From contig DATLKN010000052.1 of NCBI GenBank assembly GCA_035538335.1, positions 1 to 64,000 on the forward strand: a DNA stretch of 64,000 nucleotides. Reading direction: 5' to 3'. The notes under the pieces were generated by a model. That model was given only the letters and a program-made list of their open reading frames with translations, did not search any database and was not told the origin of the DNA. Below, in pieces: positions 34,217 to 43,524 of this stretch. Source of the stretch: AP-15 sp035538335. GTDB lineage: Bacteria > Pseudomonadota > Alphaproteobacteria > ATCC43930 > CGMCC-115725. Numbering within the stretch: the first letter of the stretch is position 1; each line of letters starts with the position of its first letter. Made by a program: the position numbers and the translations under genes.

Positions 34217-35329
34217 GTGCGCGAGCGGCCGCTGATCCTAGTCGTCGACGATGTGCCCGACAATGTCGAGATCCTCGAGATGCGGCTCGCGAGCCAAGGC
34301 TACGAAATCGCGACCGCCGGCGACGGCGTCGAGGCATTGGCGAAGGTCCGCGAACTCCTGCCCGATCTCGTGTTGCTCGACGTGATGATGCCGCGGATGG
34401 ACGGCATCGAGGCCGTGCGGCGGCTGAAGGCCGACGCGGGCTTGCCCTTCATCCCGGTCATCCTCGTTACCGCCAAGACCGACGGCAAGGATGTCGTGTT
34501 GGGGCTCGAAAGCGGCGGCGACGATTATCTGACAAAGCCGGTCGATCACACCGCGTTGACGGCGCGGGTGCGCGCGATGCTGCGCATCAAGGCGCTGCAC
34601 GACACGGTGCGGGAGCAAAGCGCCGAGCTCGAAGCGTGGAACGGGAAGCTCGAGGAGCGCGTCGCCGCGCAGCTCGGCGAAATCGAGCGGGTCGGGCGAT
34701 TGAAACGCTTTCTCGCGCCGCAATTGGCCGAGCTCGTCGTCTCCTCGGGCGACGAGAGGCTGCTCGAAAGCCATCGCCGCGACATCGTCGTCGTGTTCTG
34801 CGACCTGCGCGGCTACACCGCCTTTGCCGAGACCGCCGAGCCGGAGGAGGTGATGGGGGTCCTGCGCGAGTACCACGATGCGCTGGGGCCGCTCGTCACC
34901 CGCTTCGAGGGCACGCTCGACCATTTCTTGGGCGACGGGCTGATGGTGTTCTTCAACGACCCGCTGCCCTGCCCGGACCCCGCCGAGCGCGCCGTCAAGA
35001 TGGCGCTCGCGATGCGCGCGGCGGCCAGCGAGCGGCTGCTGGCCTGGCGCCGGCGCGGCTTCGATCTCGGCCTCGGCATCGGCATCGCGCAAGGCTACGC
35101 GACGCTCGGGCGGATCGGCTTCGAGGGGCGCATGGACTACACTGCGATCGGCACGGTGACGAACCTCGCGGCGCGGCTGTGCGGCGAAGCGCGCGACGGG
35201 CAGATCCTCGTCTCGCAGCGCATCGCCGCCGCGGTCGAGGGCTTCGCGGTGCTGGAGGAGGTCGGCTCTCTCGCATTAAAGGGCTTGCGGGAGCCGGTCA
35301 TGGCCTACAATGTCGGCGGCGAAAAATAG
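34217..35329 (+). CDS. Response regulator with class III adenylate/guanylate cyclase output
   Basis: 370 residues from a GTG. The receiver domain (about 1-125) has Asp55 in VLLDVMMPRMDG and Lys in LTKPVDH. A coiled-coil linker follows (EQSAELEAWNGKLEERVAAQ), then the cyclase domain (about 185-365). Metal-binding aspartates are in VVFCDLRGYTAF and FLGDGLMVFF; the transition-state Asn and Arg are in VTNLAARLC. The usual adenine-binding Lys (DKYMGD in the CHASE2 paralogue at 38.6 kb) is a His here (DHFLGDG), so nucleotide preference is uncertain. It is probably the output of the giant GAF kinase through phosphotransfer. Confidence 0.9.
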   Translation: MRERPLILVVDDVPDNVEILEMRLASQGYEIATAGDGVEALAKVRELLPDLVLLDVMMPRMDGIEAVRRLKADAGLPFIPVILVTAKTDGKDVVLGLESGGDDYLTKPVDHTALTARVRAMLRIKALHDTVREQSAELEAWNGKLEERVAAQLGEIERVGRLKRFLAPQLAELVVSSGDERLLESHRRDIVVVFCDLRGYTAFAETAEPEEVMGVLREYHDALGPLVTRFEGTLDHFLGDGLMVFFNDPLPCPDPAERAVKMALAMRAAASERLLAWRRRGFDLGLGIGIAQGYATLGRIGFEGRMDYTAIGTVTNLAARLCGEARDGQILVSQRIAAAVEGFAVLEEVGSLALKGLREPVMAYNVGGEK

Positions 35330-35551
35330 CGCCCTATCCGGCTTCGCACCAGCAGGATACCGGCCGCCTTAACCCGCAGATCTCGCTCACGCAAATTGTC
35401 TTCGGCGATCGCGCGGCCGCCCTCGCCGCGACCTGCGTCCACCGTGCCCCGGAACCGTCGCGCTCTCGGAACCGTTGCGTTAGAGACCATGCATCTCGCT
35501 TCGCGCGTCGGGAAAAGCATGCGTCATTGAGGAACGGCGAAAGAACTGTCC

Positions 35552-36877
35552 TTGCCCCTCCTCCACGATCTTCATATCGCGGCTTGGTTGCAGCGGATGA
35601 ATCAACTCGCCGCGTCGGGTGAACTCCTCGAAGCGTTTGCCGTGCAGCTCGCGGTCGTCGCGTCTCTGTTCCTCGTCGCCTGGGGAATCCGGGTTGCGAC
35701 GCGGGCGTGGATCGATCGCCTCGTCGAGTTCGCCCGCAGCCATCTTCGATGGAGGGTCCCACGCGAGTTGCCTCAGCTGATCGTCTTTCTCTACGCGTGG
35801 TTGCTGCTGGCGGTCGCCGAGAATGTGGGAACCCGCGCCGGCACCAAGGTACCGCTGATCGGTATCGCTGCGACCCTGACCGGGTTGTGGATCGTGCTGA
35901 GGGTATCCGCGTTGTTTCTGCGCGATGCTCTGCTCGCCCGGGCCGTGGCGAGCGCGGCGTGGATCATCGCCGCGCTCGCCATCCTCGGACTATTGTCGCC
36001 GACCGCCGCGGCGCTCGACAGCCTGGCGATCAACATCGGCAAATTGCGGCTGTCGCTGCTGCTGGCGATCAAGGCGACGGCGGTCGTCGCGATTCTGCTC
36101 TGGGCGGCGCTCGGCCTCTCTAGGTTGGTCCGCATTCGCATCCAGCGCGTCGCTGGGTTGAGCCCGTCGATCCAGGTGTTAACCGGGAATCTGATCAAGA
36201 TCGCTCTCGTTACCGTGGCGCTGCTGATCGGCCTTGATGTCGTCGGCATCGACTTGACAGCATTCACCGTTTTCAGCGGCGCGGTCGGCGTCGGCATTGG
36301 CTTCGGGTTGCAGAAGATCGTGTCGAACTTCATCAGCGGCATTATTTTGCTGCTCGAGCGCTCTGTGAAGCCGGGCGATGTCATCGAGGTAGGCAGTACC
36401 TTTGGTTCCATCACCCATCTCGGCGCCCGTTATGCCTCGGTGCTTGGCCGCGATGGAAAGGAGTACTTGATCCCGAACGAGAGCCTGATTACCAACCAGG
36501 TCGTCAACTGGTCGTATTCGAGCTCGCTGGTACGGATCGATACGGCGTTTGGGGTCGCCTATTCGAGCGACTTGCCTCTCGTGCGAAAGATTGCGACCGG
36601 CGTCGCGACTCGCACCCCGCGCGTCCTTTCCTCGCCGCAACCGGTCTGCCACGCGACAGGGTTCGGCGACAGCGCAGTCTTGCTGCTGCTGCGCTTTTGG
36701 ATCGAGGACCCCGAGAACGGGGTCACCAACGTCAAGAGCGATGTGCTGCTCGGGCTTTGGGATGCATTTCGCGAGAACCATATCGAGCTGCCGTTCCCGC
36801 AGCGCGTGCTGCACATCAGCGAACTGCCGGCGGATATTGCGACCCTGCGCGCCAAATCTGCGGTGCCGAGCGAGTGA
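35552..36877 (+). CDS. Mechanosensitive ion channel, MscS family
   Basis: 441 residues if the TTG at 35552 is used; an ATG at 35597 would give 426. About five transmembrane helices precede the MscS core: pore helix AVGVGIGFGLQKIVSNFISG and the beta domain IILLLERSVKPGDVIEVGST, then RDGKEYLIPNESLITNQVVNWS. It opens under membrane tension to protect against osmotic downshock. It is longer at the N-terminus than E. coli MscS, as in many proteobacterial paralogues. Its stop overlaps a short GTG frame resembling the start of a hydrolase (36874). The 222-bp gap before it holds nothing I recognise. Confidence 0.92.
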   Translation: MPLLHDLHIAAWLQRMNQLAASGELLEAFAVQLAVVASLFLVAWGIRVATRAWIDRLVEFARSHLRWRVPRELPQLIVFLYAWLLLAVAENVGTRAGTKVPLIGIAATLTGLWIVLRVSALFLRDALLARAVASAAWIIAALAILGLLSPTAAALDSLAINIGKLRLSLLLAIKATAVVAILLWAALGLSRLVRIRIQRVAGLSPSIQVLTGNLIKIALVTVALLIGLDVVGIDLTAFTVFSGAVGVGIGFGLQKIVSNFISGIILLLERSVKPGDVIEVGSTFGSITHLGARYASVLGRDGKEYLIPNESLITNQVVNWSYSSSLVRIDTAFGVAYSSDLPLVRKIATGVATRTPRVLSSPQPVCHATGFGDSAVLLLLRFWIEDPENGVTNVKSDVLLGLWDAFRENHIELPFPQRVLHISELPADIATLRAKSAVPSE

Positions 36878-36957
36878 TCGCATTCGACGAGGCCGGCATT
36901 CACGGTTATCTGCATCGCCCCAAGGGCGCGAACCAACGCGGTCTCGTCCTGACCTGA
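36874..36957 (+). pseudogene. Truncated N-terminus of an alpha/beta hydrolase
   Basis: A GTG overlapping the mscS stop (GTGA) opens a 27-residue frame reading IHGYLHRPKGANQRGLVLT, then TGA. This resembles the N-terminus of dienelactone-hydrolase-like proteins, where LVLT is followed by HGAGG. The following bases up to 37019 contain no continuation in any frame that I can see. It is likely a decayed remnant; it could also be a chance match because it is short. Confidence 0.35.
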
Positions 36958-37019
36958 TGCAGGGCCGGCGGCAATTAACTTCGACCGAGCACGCGCCGGC
37001 CGCCTGACATCAGGTCCAC

Positions 37020-37889
37020 CTAGCGGAAGAGCGGCCGGCCGATTGGTCCCTCGAAGAAATAATCGAGCGCGACATGCAGCTGCGCAGCGACGCCGATTCC
37101 GGTGCCGGCGCCGCGGGAGAGCGGAACGAGCGCCTCGACGGCAAATTCCCAGCCGTCGCCCGCATAGCTGACGCCGGGGCCGAGGGTGGCGCTCTCCCGG
37201 CTGCCGCCGCTGCTCCTTTGCGGGGTCACGACGAACGCCTCGACAAGCGCCGTCATCCGGCGCAGCGCATCGGGCAACGGCAATGCCTGCACCTTCGATT
37301 GCAGATAGGGGATCGAATATTCGAGCGCTAGCCCGCTCACCAGCGCATCGGCGCGCGGGCGCGCGTCGGCGAACTGCCAGCCGAGGACGCCCGTAAGCGC
37401 GAGCGGGCGCAGATAGCCGAGATCGAGATCGCCCAAGCCTTTCGCGGCATAGAGGGTCGGCGCCGTCGCGCCGCTCGCCGCGACGCCGATCGATGACGTG
37501 CCGGTGCCACCCCATTCGCGGCTGATCCCGAGCGAGACCAGCGCCTCGTGCTGCGCGTCTCGGATCGCCAGATATTTGACGACAAGCTGCAAATTCTGCC
37601 AGCCGCCCTGCGTCGCGGCGCCGCTTCGCCCGAGCCAGGTGTAGCCGTCCGAGAGCTGCGCCCCGAGCCGCTCGGTCAGCGTCTTGTCGAGGGTGACGTT
37701 GAGCTTTGTCGTTTGTCCGCCGGGGATCGGCTGGAACTCCGGCGTCACATAGAATTCGTCGGCGGGGGCGGCTTGCGGCAACAGGATCGTCGCCGGAAAG
37801 GTGCGGTCGCCGGCGGCGGTGTAGGCGAGGGCGGCCCTTGCCGAGGCGAAGAGCAGAAGAGCCGCGACGATCGGCGCAGTCCGGCCCAT
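37020..37889 (-). CDS. Exported protein, probably outer-membrane beta-barrel
   Basis: 289 residues with a signal peptide (about 1-22, ending ARAALA). The mature part alternates polar and hydrophobic residues in strand-like stretches (TTKLNVTLDKTLTERLGAQL, NLQLVVKYLAI, AQLHVALDYFF) and ends in FEGPIGRPLFR. No enzyme motifs. It follows the CHASE2 cyclase by two bases, so it is the third gene of the FecR-cyclase operon; it may be an outer-membrane component of that signalling unit. I do not recognise a named family. Confidence 0.65.
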   Translation of the reverse strand: MGRTAPIVAALLLFASARAALAYTAAGDRTFPATILLPQAAPADEFYVTPEFQPIPGGQTTKLNVTLDKTLTERLGAQLSDGYTWLGRSGAATQGGWQNLQLVVKYLAIRDAQHEALVSLGISREWGGTGTSSIGVAASGATAPTLYAAKGLGDLDLGYLRPLALTGVLGWQFADARPRADALVSGLALEYSIPYLQSKVQALPLPDALRRMTALVEAFVVTPQRSSGGSRESATLGPGVSYAGDGWEFAVEALVPLSRGAGTGIGVAAQLHVALDYFFEGPIGRPLFR

Positions 37890-37891
37890 CG

Positions 37892-40120
37892 CTATTTCTC
37901 GAGGGCGACGAAGATGCCGTCCCAGGAGGGCCCCGGCGGCTCGGCCGCGAAACGGCGCAGGCGCTCCTTGTAGAGATCGTAGAGCGCGGCGAGCCGCGCA
38001 TCGAGCTTGCGGGCCTGCGCGAGCGCTTCCGCTGCGCCCGCCCAATCCTGCGCCCGGTAGCCGCACAGCAGCCGGTTGTGCGCTTGCGCGAGGGCGGCGA
38101 ATTCCGGCGAGCGCGCATGCGCTGCGTCGCCGAGCAGGGCATGGATCGCGATCGCCTCGTGCTTGCCCTTGACGGCGATGCGGTCGAGTTCGACGGTCGC
38201 CCAGCCGGGCGCTGCCGCTCGCGTCGCCTCGCCGATGACGATCGGCACGCCATAGGTCTTCGACTGGCCTTCGAGGCGCGAGGCGAGGTTGACCGCATCG
38301 CCCAGCACCGAATAGTCGAAGCGGCGGGTCGAGCCCATATTGCCGACGACGCATTCGCCCGAATTGATGCCGATGCCGATTCGCAGCGGCTGGAACGCGC
38401 TTGGCGCGGCCTCGGCCTCGAGCTCGCGATTGAGCCGGTCGAGGCCGTCGAGCATCGCGAGCGCGGCGGCGCAGGCGCGATCGGCGTGCTCGGGGTCGTC
38501 GAGCGGCGCGTTCCAGAACGCCATGATGCAGTCGCCCATGTACTTGTCGATCGTGCCGCCATTGGTCATTACGATGTCGCTCATCGGCGAGAGAAACCGG
38601 TTGATCAGCCCGGTCAGCGCGCTCGGGTTCGACTTGTAGCCTTCCGAGATCGCGGTGAAGCCGCGGATGTCGCAGAACATGATCGTCAGCGGCCGGGTCT
38701 CGCCGCCGAGGCGCAGCCGCTCGGGATGCTCGGCCAGGACTGCGACGAGCTCCGGCGCGAGGTATTGCCGGAAGGCCGCGCGGACGCGGCGGCCGTCGCG
38801 ATCGACGACCCAATAGCGGAACAAGAGCACGCTCGCCGCCGCCGCCGCGAGCGCGGCGAAGGGTCCGGCCGCCGGCAGCCAGAAATCGCGCTCGAAGGCG
38901 AATTGCGCCGCGCCCGCCCAGGCGAGAAGCGGCGCCGCCGCGGCGAGCGCGGCAAAGCGGGTCGGCAGGAACTCGGTCGCGCCGCCGGCGAATGCCGCCA
39001 GCAGCAGCACCGTCGTCATCACGGCCAACCGCCCGAGCGGCCCCGGCTCGGCGATGAAGTCGCCGGCGACGATCGTGTCGATGATGTCGGCGAGCCGCTC
39101 GACCCCCGGCATCGGCGTGCTGCCGAAAGGCTGCGCCAAGCTGTCGGGGCTGCCGACGAAAGAGGCGCCGATCAGCACGATGCGGCCCGCGAGGTCCGCT
39201 CTCGGCACCTTCTCGGCGAGCAGATCGGCGAAGGAAAAGGTCGGAAAGGTGCCGCGGGGGCCGCGGTAGTTGATCAAGAGGCGCATCGCCCGGTCGGTCG
39301 GCACCATGCGCCGCCCGATCTCGACCCCGGCGCCGGGTGCCAGCCGCACCTTCGCCCAGGGGACGCCGAGATATTGCGCGGCGGCGCGGATCGGCAGCGA
39401 CGGCAGGAAATCGCCCGCATAGGGGAGCGCCGCGTAGTCGTAGCGCGGCGCCCCGTCGACGTCGTAGGCGAGGCTCGTATGACCGAGGCCCAATGCGGCC
39501 TCGCCGAGCCGCGCGATCGGCAGCAGGGCCGAGACCGGGCGCAGCGGGAAATCGGGCGGAAGCGGGCTCTTCGCGAAGTCGAGATAGGCCGATCGGGCGA
39601 GCCAGTCGGGCTCCTTGCCGGCGGGGCCGGCATAGGCGAAGCCGACCGGCAGCAGCACATTGCCCGAAGCGCGCATGGCGGCCGCGAAGCGGCCGTCCCG
39701 GTCGCTGTCGGCGAGCCGCGCGAGCGGCGCGCGCAGCGTGCTTCCGGGGGCGAGCGCCTTGGCGGCGGCATCCGCCGCTGCCCGCAGATCGGTCGGCACC
39801 GGCTCATCCGGCTCGGCGAATAGCAGGTCGAAGGCGATGACCTTGGCGTCGGCGCGGTCGAGGACGGCGAGCGCCCGGGCGAAGAGGGTGCGCGAAAACG
39901 GCCAGCGGCCGAGGGCGGCGAGGCTCTTGTCGTCGACGAGGACGATGCTCGCTTCCGGCCCAGGCGGGCGCACGCCGCGCAGGCGAAAGTGCAGATCGAG
40001 CGCGGCGGTCTCGAGGCCGCGCAACAACGGCATATCGGCAAAGCGCGCGAAGGCGAACGTGACGCAAGCGGCGGCGGCGATCGCCAGCCCGGCCGAGCGC
40101 AGCCCGCGCGGCAGTCTCAC
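37892..40120 (-). CDS. CHASE2-domain adenylate/guanylate cyclase
   Basis: 742 residues from a GTG at 40120. A first transmembrane helix (about 7-25) is followed by an extracytoplasmic CHASE2 domain (about 30-370, with SIVLVDDKSLAALGRWPFSR and LIGASFVGSPDSLAQPFGST), three more helices (about 375-465) and a class III cyclase domain (about 495-660). FCDIRGFTAISE and DKYMGDCIMAFWNAP carry the metal aspartates and the adenine-binding Lys; FDYSVLGDAVNLASRLEG carries the Asn and Arg. A helical C-terminal region follows. It overlaps fecR by GTGA, and FecR-CHASE2 pairs are recurrent. The signal sensed is unknown. Confidence 0.93.
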   Translation of the reverse strand: MRLPRGLRSAGLAIAAAACVTFAFARFADMPLLRGLETAALDLHFRLRGVRPPGPEASIVLVDDKSLAALGRWPFSRTLFARALAVLDRADAKVIAFDLLFAEPDEPVPTDLRAAADAAAKALAPGSTLRAPLARLADSDRDGRFAAAMRASGNVLLPVGFAYAGPAGKEPDWLARSAYLDFAKSPLPPDFPLRPVSALLPIARLGEAALGLGHTSLAYDVDGAPRYDYAALPYAGDFLPSLPIRAAAQYLGVPWAKVRLAPGAGVEIGRRMVPTDRAMRLLINYRGPRGTFPTFSFADLLAEKVPRADLAGRIVLIGASFVGSPDSLAQPFGSTPMPGVERLADIIDTIVAGDFIAEPGPLGRLAVMTTVLLLAAFAGGATEFLPTRFAALAAAAPLLAWAGAAQFAFERDFWLPAAGPFAALAAAAASVLLFRYWVVDRDGRRVRAAFRQYLAPELVAVLAEHPERLRLGGETRPLTIMFCDIRGFTAISEGYKSNPSALTGLINRFLSPMSDIVMTNGGTIDKYMGDCIMAFWNAPLDDPEHADRACAAALAMLDGLDRLNRELEAEAAPSAFQPLRIGIGINSGECVVGNMGSTRRFDYSVLGDAVNLASRLEGQSKTYGVPIVIGEATRAAAPGWATVELDRIAVKGKHEAIAIHALLGDAAHARSPEFAALAQAHNRLLCGYRAQDWAGAAEALAQARKLDARLAALYDLYKERLRRFAAEPPGPSWDGIFVALEK

Positions 40121-40737
40121 CGCGGCAGGTTCGTGCGCCGGATGACGTCCGCGAATTCGGCGTGCGACCACGCCCGCGGCGGCGTCGGGTCCTTGCCGGC
40201 ATAGACCCGGGCCCCCCAATGCGCGGGAATCAGCACCGACCTCCCGGTGGCGGCGCTTTCGAGGCTGACGCGGCCCTTCAGCACGCCGACCTGCGTCACG
40301 CCCGCGCGCGCCTCGACAAACCAGTCGGTCGAGCGCACCGCCGCGACGCCGGTCGCGGTGTCGACCTCGAAATGCGAGCCTCCCCGCAGCGGCGACACGA
40401 CGGCGCGCAACAGGCCGTGCGCGAGCGACAGCGCGGCCAGCCGGCTCGCGCCGTTTTGCGCGACCGTGTAATTCTTTATCGTCAGCCGGCTGTTGGAGGC
40501 GACCGCAATGATCGAGCCGTCCGCCATGCGCAATTTCAGCTTGCCGCCGGCCGCGACATCGACGGCGTCGCCGACATGCACCGGATCGCCGAATTTGAGC
40601 GCCGCCGTGTGGCCGCCGGTCTCGATGAAGCACGGCCCGAAGAGAGCGAGCACTTGGCCGGCCGGCGCCGCCGCCGCTGCGAAGGGCGGCGCAGCAAGAC
40701 AGGCGAGGATCGCGAAGGCGGCAAATCTCAAACGCAT
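40117..40737 (-). CDS. FecR-domain periplasmic protein
   Basis: 206 residues with a signal peptide (about 1-25, ending FAAAAA). The FecR domain covers about residues 45-160: GDPVHVGDAVDVAAGGKLKL, RMADGSIIAVASNSRLTIKN, FEVDTATGVAAVRSTDWFVE. In classical systems FecR relays a signal to a sigma factor; here the partner is instead the CHASE2 cyclase, whose GTG overlaps this gene's stop (GTGA). It begins the operon, and its start at 40737 is the first ATG with a plausible signal peptide. Confidence 0.87.
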   Translation of the reverse strand: MRLRFAAFAILACLAAPPFAAAAAPAGQVLALFGPCFIETGGHTAALKFGDPVHVGDAVDVAAGGKLKLRMADGSIIAVASNSRLTIKNYTVAQNGASRLAALSLAHGLLRAVVSPLRGGSHFEVDTATGVAAVRSTDWFVEARAGVTQVGVLKGRVSLESAATGRSVLIPAHWGARVYAGKDPTPPRAWSHAEFADVIRRTNLPR

Positions 40738-40833
40738 GGATCGCGTTCCGCGGCGCGGCGAGAACGCGATGGTATGCGGGCCGCGCCCGGCCGGCAAGGC
40801 GCGTGGCGGCGGCCCTGAGCCGCGGAGAGCGGC

Positions 40834-41367
40834 ATGTCCCTTGTCCTGACCATCGGCCATTCTACCCGCCCGCTCGAGGCGCTGATTGCGACGCTTTCGG
40901 CGAACGGCGTCGAGCGCCTCCTCGACATCCGCACCATTCCCCGCTCGCGCCACAATCCGCAGTTCAACCGCGAAAGCCTCGCCGCGGCATTGCCGGCCGC
41001 CGGCATCGCCTATCAGCACCGCCCGGGCCTCGGCGGGCTGCGCCGATCGCGGCCGGATTCGCCCAATCGGGGCTGGCGCAACGCCGGCTTCCGCGGCTTT
41101 GCCGACTACATGCAGACCGCGGCGTTCGCGAGCGAGATCGAGGCGCTGATCGGGGAGGCGCGATCGCAGCGCCTCGCGATCATGTGTGCCGAGGCAGTGC
41201 CGTGGCGCTGCCACCGCTCGCTCGTCGCCGACGCGCTCGCCGTGCGCGGCGTCGCGGTCGAGCACATCATCGACGCAGGGCATCGCGCGCCGCACAAGCT
41301 TACCGCCTTCGCGCGAGTCGAAGGCGCGCGGCTCACCTATCCGCCACCCGGGGGCGAACTCTTGTAG
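40834..41367 (+). CDS. DUF488 family protein
   Basis: 177 residues with the DUF488 signature: TIGHSTRPLEALIATLSANG, LLDIRTIPRSRHNPQFNRES, then LGGLRRSRPDSPNRGWRNAG and IMCAEAVPWRCHRSLVADAL. The CAE...CHR motif is conserved and suggests a cysteine-dependent or nucleotide-linked activity, but no function is established. It is cytoplasmic. It stands alone between the divergent FecR operon and the convergent hybrid kinase. Confidence 0.9.
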   Translation: MSLVLTIGHSTRPLEALIATLSANGVERLLDIRTIPRSRHNPQFNRESLAAALPAAGIAYQHRPGLGGLRRSRPDSPNRGWRNAGFRGFADYMQTAAFASEIEALIGEARSQRLAIMCAEAVPWRCHRSLVADALAVRGVAVEHIIDAGHRAPHKLTAFARVEGARLTYPPPGGELL

Positions 41368-41379
41368 GCGCCGTCCGGC

Positions 41380-43458
41380 TTAGGAGTTGCGGCCGCGGAG
41401 TTGAAGTACCGGCGCACCCTGACGCGAAACCTCGCGGTGCATCGCCTGCTGCACCGCGGTCTTGAGATCGCCGAGCCGGAAGGGCTTCTTCAGCGTCGGA
41501 TCGTCGCCGGTGTCCGGCATCGCGCCGGCGGCATCGGCATAGCCGGTAATGTAGAGCGCCCGCAGGCCCGGCCATTTTGCCCGCGCCCGCCGCAGCGTCT
41601 CGATCCCGCTCGCGCCGGGCATTGCGATATCGATGACGATCAGATCGTAAACCTCGCCGCGCGACAGCGCGTCGAGCGCGGCCTGCCCGCTTTCCGCCTC
41701 GGCCACGCCGTAGCCGGATTCGCGCAACATTTGCACGGTGATTTCGCGCACCGCCGCGTCGTCGTCGACGACGAGAATGCGCCCGCCGCGTAGCTGCGGC
41801 GCCAAATCCTTGCGCCGCCGCGCCTCGCTCTCGACATCGCCGGCCGCTTTCGGCAGATAGAGATAGACGCCCGTGCCTCGGCCCACTTCGCTGTCGATCC
41901 ATAAGGAGCCGCTCGACTGCCGCAGCATGCCGTACACCTGGCTGAGGCCGAGGCCGCTGCCTTTGCCGACGGGCTTTGTCGTGAAGAACGGCTCGACGGC
42001 CAGAGGCAGCACCTCCTCGGGCATGCCGATGCCGGTGTCGCGGACCGACAGGCAGACGCAGTCGCGATCGCGGATCTCGCTCGGGGCGGCCTCGCTCCCG
42101 GCCGGCAGATTGCGGGTTCCGATCGTCAGCGTGCCGCCAAGCGGCATCGCGTCGCGCGAGTTGATCGCGAGGTTGAGGATGGCGATCTCGATCTGCGTCG
42201 GGTCGACCAGAGCCGGCCACAGTTCTGGCGTCAGATCGGTGAGCATTTCGGTGCCGGTGCCGATCGTGCGCATCAGCATCTCGTGCATGTTGCCGACGAC
42301 CTCGTTGAGATCGACCGCCCGAGGCTGCAAATGCTGGCGGCGCGAGAACGCCAGCAGCTGCTCGGTCAACTTCGCGCCGTTGTGAGCCGAGCGCTCGGCC
42401 GCTTCGAGCAGCCGCATGCCCCTCCTGTCGCGGGCGAGCCGCGGTGCAAGCAGTTCGAGATTGCCGATGATCGCCGTCAGCAGATTGTTGAAGTCGTGCG
42501 CGATGCCGCCCGTCAACTGGCCGAGAGCCTCCATTTTCTGGGCTTGCCGCAGCTGCTGCTCGATCTGCTCCCGCTCGGTGATGTCGCGCGCGGTCGCCAT
42601 GATGAACCAGTCGCCGTCGTACTTCTCGGGAACGCGGACGAACATCACATCGACGGTCCGCGTGACGCCGGCCATCGTGCGCCGGGCGGTGTAGCGCTGG
42701 TTCTCGCCGGTCGCAATGCAGGCCCGCATCAGACGCAGCGGCAATTGCGCCGGTTCGGGGCCGAGGATCTCTTCGACCGTGCGGCCGATGACCTGATGGC
42801 GCGATATGCCGTAGGCGCGTTCCGTCGCGGGGTTCAGATCCTCATAGACGAAGCGGCCGTCCGCGGTCGCCCGGAACAGCGTCAGCCAATCGGGAGAATT
42901 GTCGCAAATCGCCTGAATCTGGGCGCGGCTCGCATCGAGCTGGCGCGCCCGCTCTTCCGCCAGTTCTTCGAGCTGTTCGTTGAGTTCGCGCAGGCGGCGT
43001 TCGGTTTCGAGCAAGGCGGCCGCGGCGGCCTCTTCCCGGCGCCGCCGGTCCGTGCTGTCGATGGTGATACCGAGCGCGCGAACCGGCCGCCCCGTCGCGT
43101 CGCCGACGGCCCGCCCGAGAAAGACGATCCAATGCCGGTCGCCGCCGGGCCACAGCGCGCGAATTTCGACGCGCATCGGGCCGGGCCGGCGGCGCAGATC
43201 GTCAAGGGAGTCTTCAAGGGGCTGCCGATCCTCGAGCTCGGCCGCCGCGAGGAGGTTATCGTAGGACGCCTCCGCGCATTCGGGGGGAAGGCCGAGATTG
43301 CGGAACATCTGCGCCGACCAGCGCATCCGTCCGGTTGTCAGATCCCATTCCCAGCTGCCAATGCCGCCCGCTTCCTGCGCCAGCCGGAAGTGCTCTTCCC
43401 AACCCCGAAGGTCATCGAGCGCTGGCCTTCCGGACGGATCTCCGGGCGCTTCTTGCAC
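41380..43458 (-). CDS. Hybrid sensor histidine kinase, PAS-PAS-HisKA-HATPase-receiver
   Basis: 692 residues from a GTG. Two PAS domains (about 25-135, with GIGSWEWDLTTGRMRWSAQM, and about 185-300) are separated by a coiled coil (about 140-190). His321 in GGIAHDFNNLLTAIIGNLEL is the phospho-acceptor; NLAINSRDAMP, DTGIGMPEE and GKGSGLGLSQVYG form the ATP site. A C-terminal receiver follows, with Asp610 in LIVIDIAMPGASG and Lys in TLKKPFRLGD. There are no transmembrane segments, so it senses a cytoplasmic signal. No separate output regulator is adjacent. The 66-residue acidic protein upstream may be cotranscribed. Confidence 0.93.
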   Translation of the reverse strand: MQEAPGDPSGRPALDDLRGWEEHFRLAQEAGGIGSWEWDLTTGRMRWSAQMFRNLGLPPECAEASYDNLLAAAELEDRQPLEDSLDDLRRRPGPMRVEIRALWPGGDRHWIVFLGRAVGDATGRPVRALGITIDSTDRRRREEAAAAALLETERRLRELNEQLEELAEERARQLDASRAQIQAICDNSPDWLTLFRATADGRFVYEDLNPATERAYGISRHQVIGRTVEEILGPEPAQLPLRLMRACIATGENQRYTARRTMAGVTRTVDVMFVRVPEKYDGDWFIMATARDITEREQIEQQLRQAQKMEALGQLTGGIAHDFNNLLTAIIGNLELLAPRLARDRRGMRLLEAAERSAHNGAKLTEQLLAFSRRQHLQPRAVDLNEVVGNMHEMLMRTIGTGTEMLTDLTPELWPALVDPTQIEIAILNLAINSRDAMPLGGTLTIGTRNLPAGSEAAPSEIRDRDCVCLSVRDTGIGMPEEVLPLAVEPFFTTKPVGKGSGLGLSQVYGMLRQSSGSLWIDSEVGRGTGVYLYLPKAAGDVESEARRRKDLAPQLRGGRILVVDDDAAVREITVQMLRESGYGVAEAESGQAALDALSRGEVYDLIVIDIAMPGASGIETLRRARAKWPGLRALYITGYADAAGAMPDTGDDPTLKKPFRLGDLKTAVQQAMHREVSRQGAPVLQLRGRNS

Positions 43459-43524
43459 GTGTTTTTCTCCCCGCAGAGTTGTTTGAGAACGCCGGGATCG
43501 CGAGTTCGTTCCGAGAGGATGCCC

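Noticed and set aside
37020..38813. A 597-residue frame through the exported protein gene
   Set aside because: Its N-terminal half is antisense-free shadow of the cyclase gene; the signal peptide at 37889 marks the real start.
37892..40633. A 913-residue version of the CHASE2 cyclase starting at 40633
   Set aside because: The first ~170 residues are an arginine-rich shadow of fecR. The GTG at 40120 overlaps the fecR stop (GTGA) and begins just before the first membrane helix.
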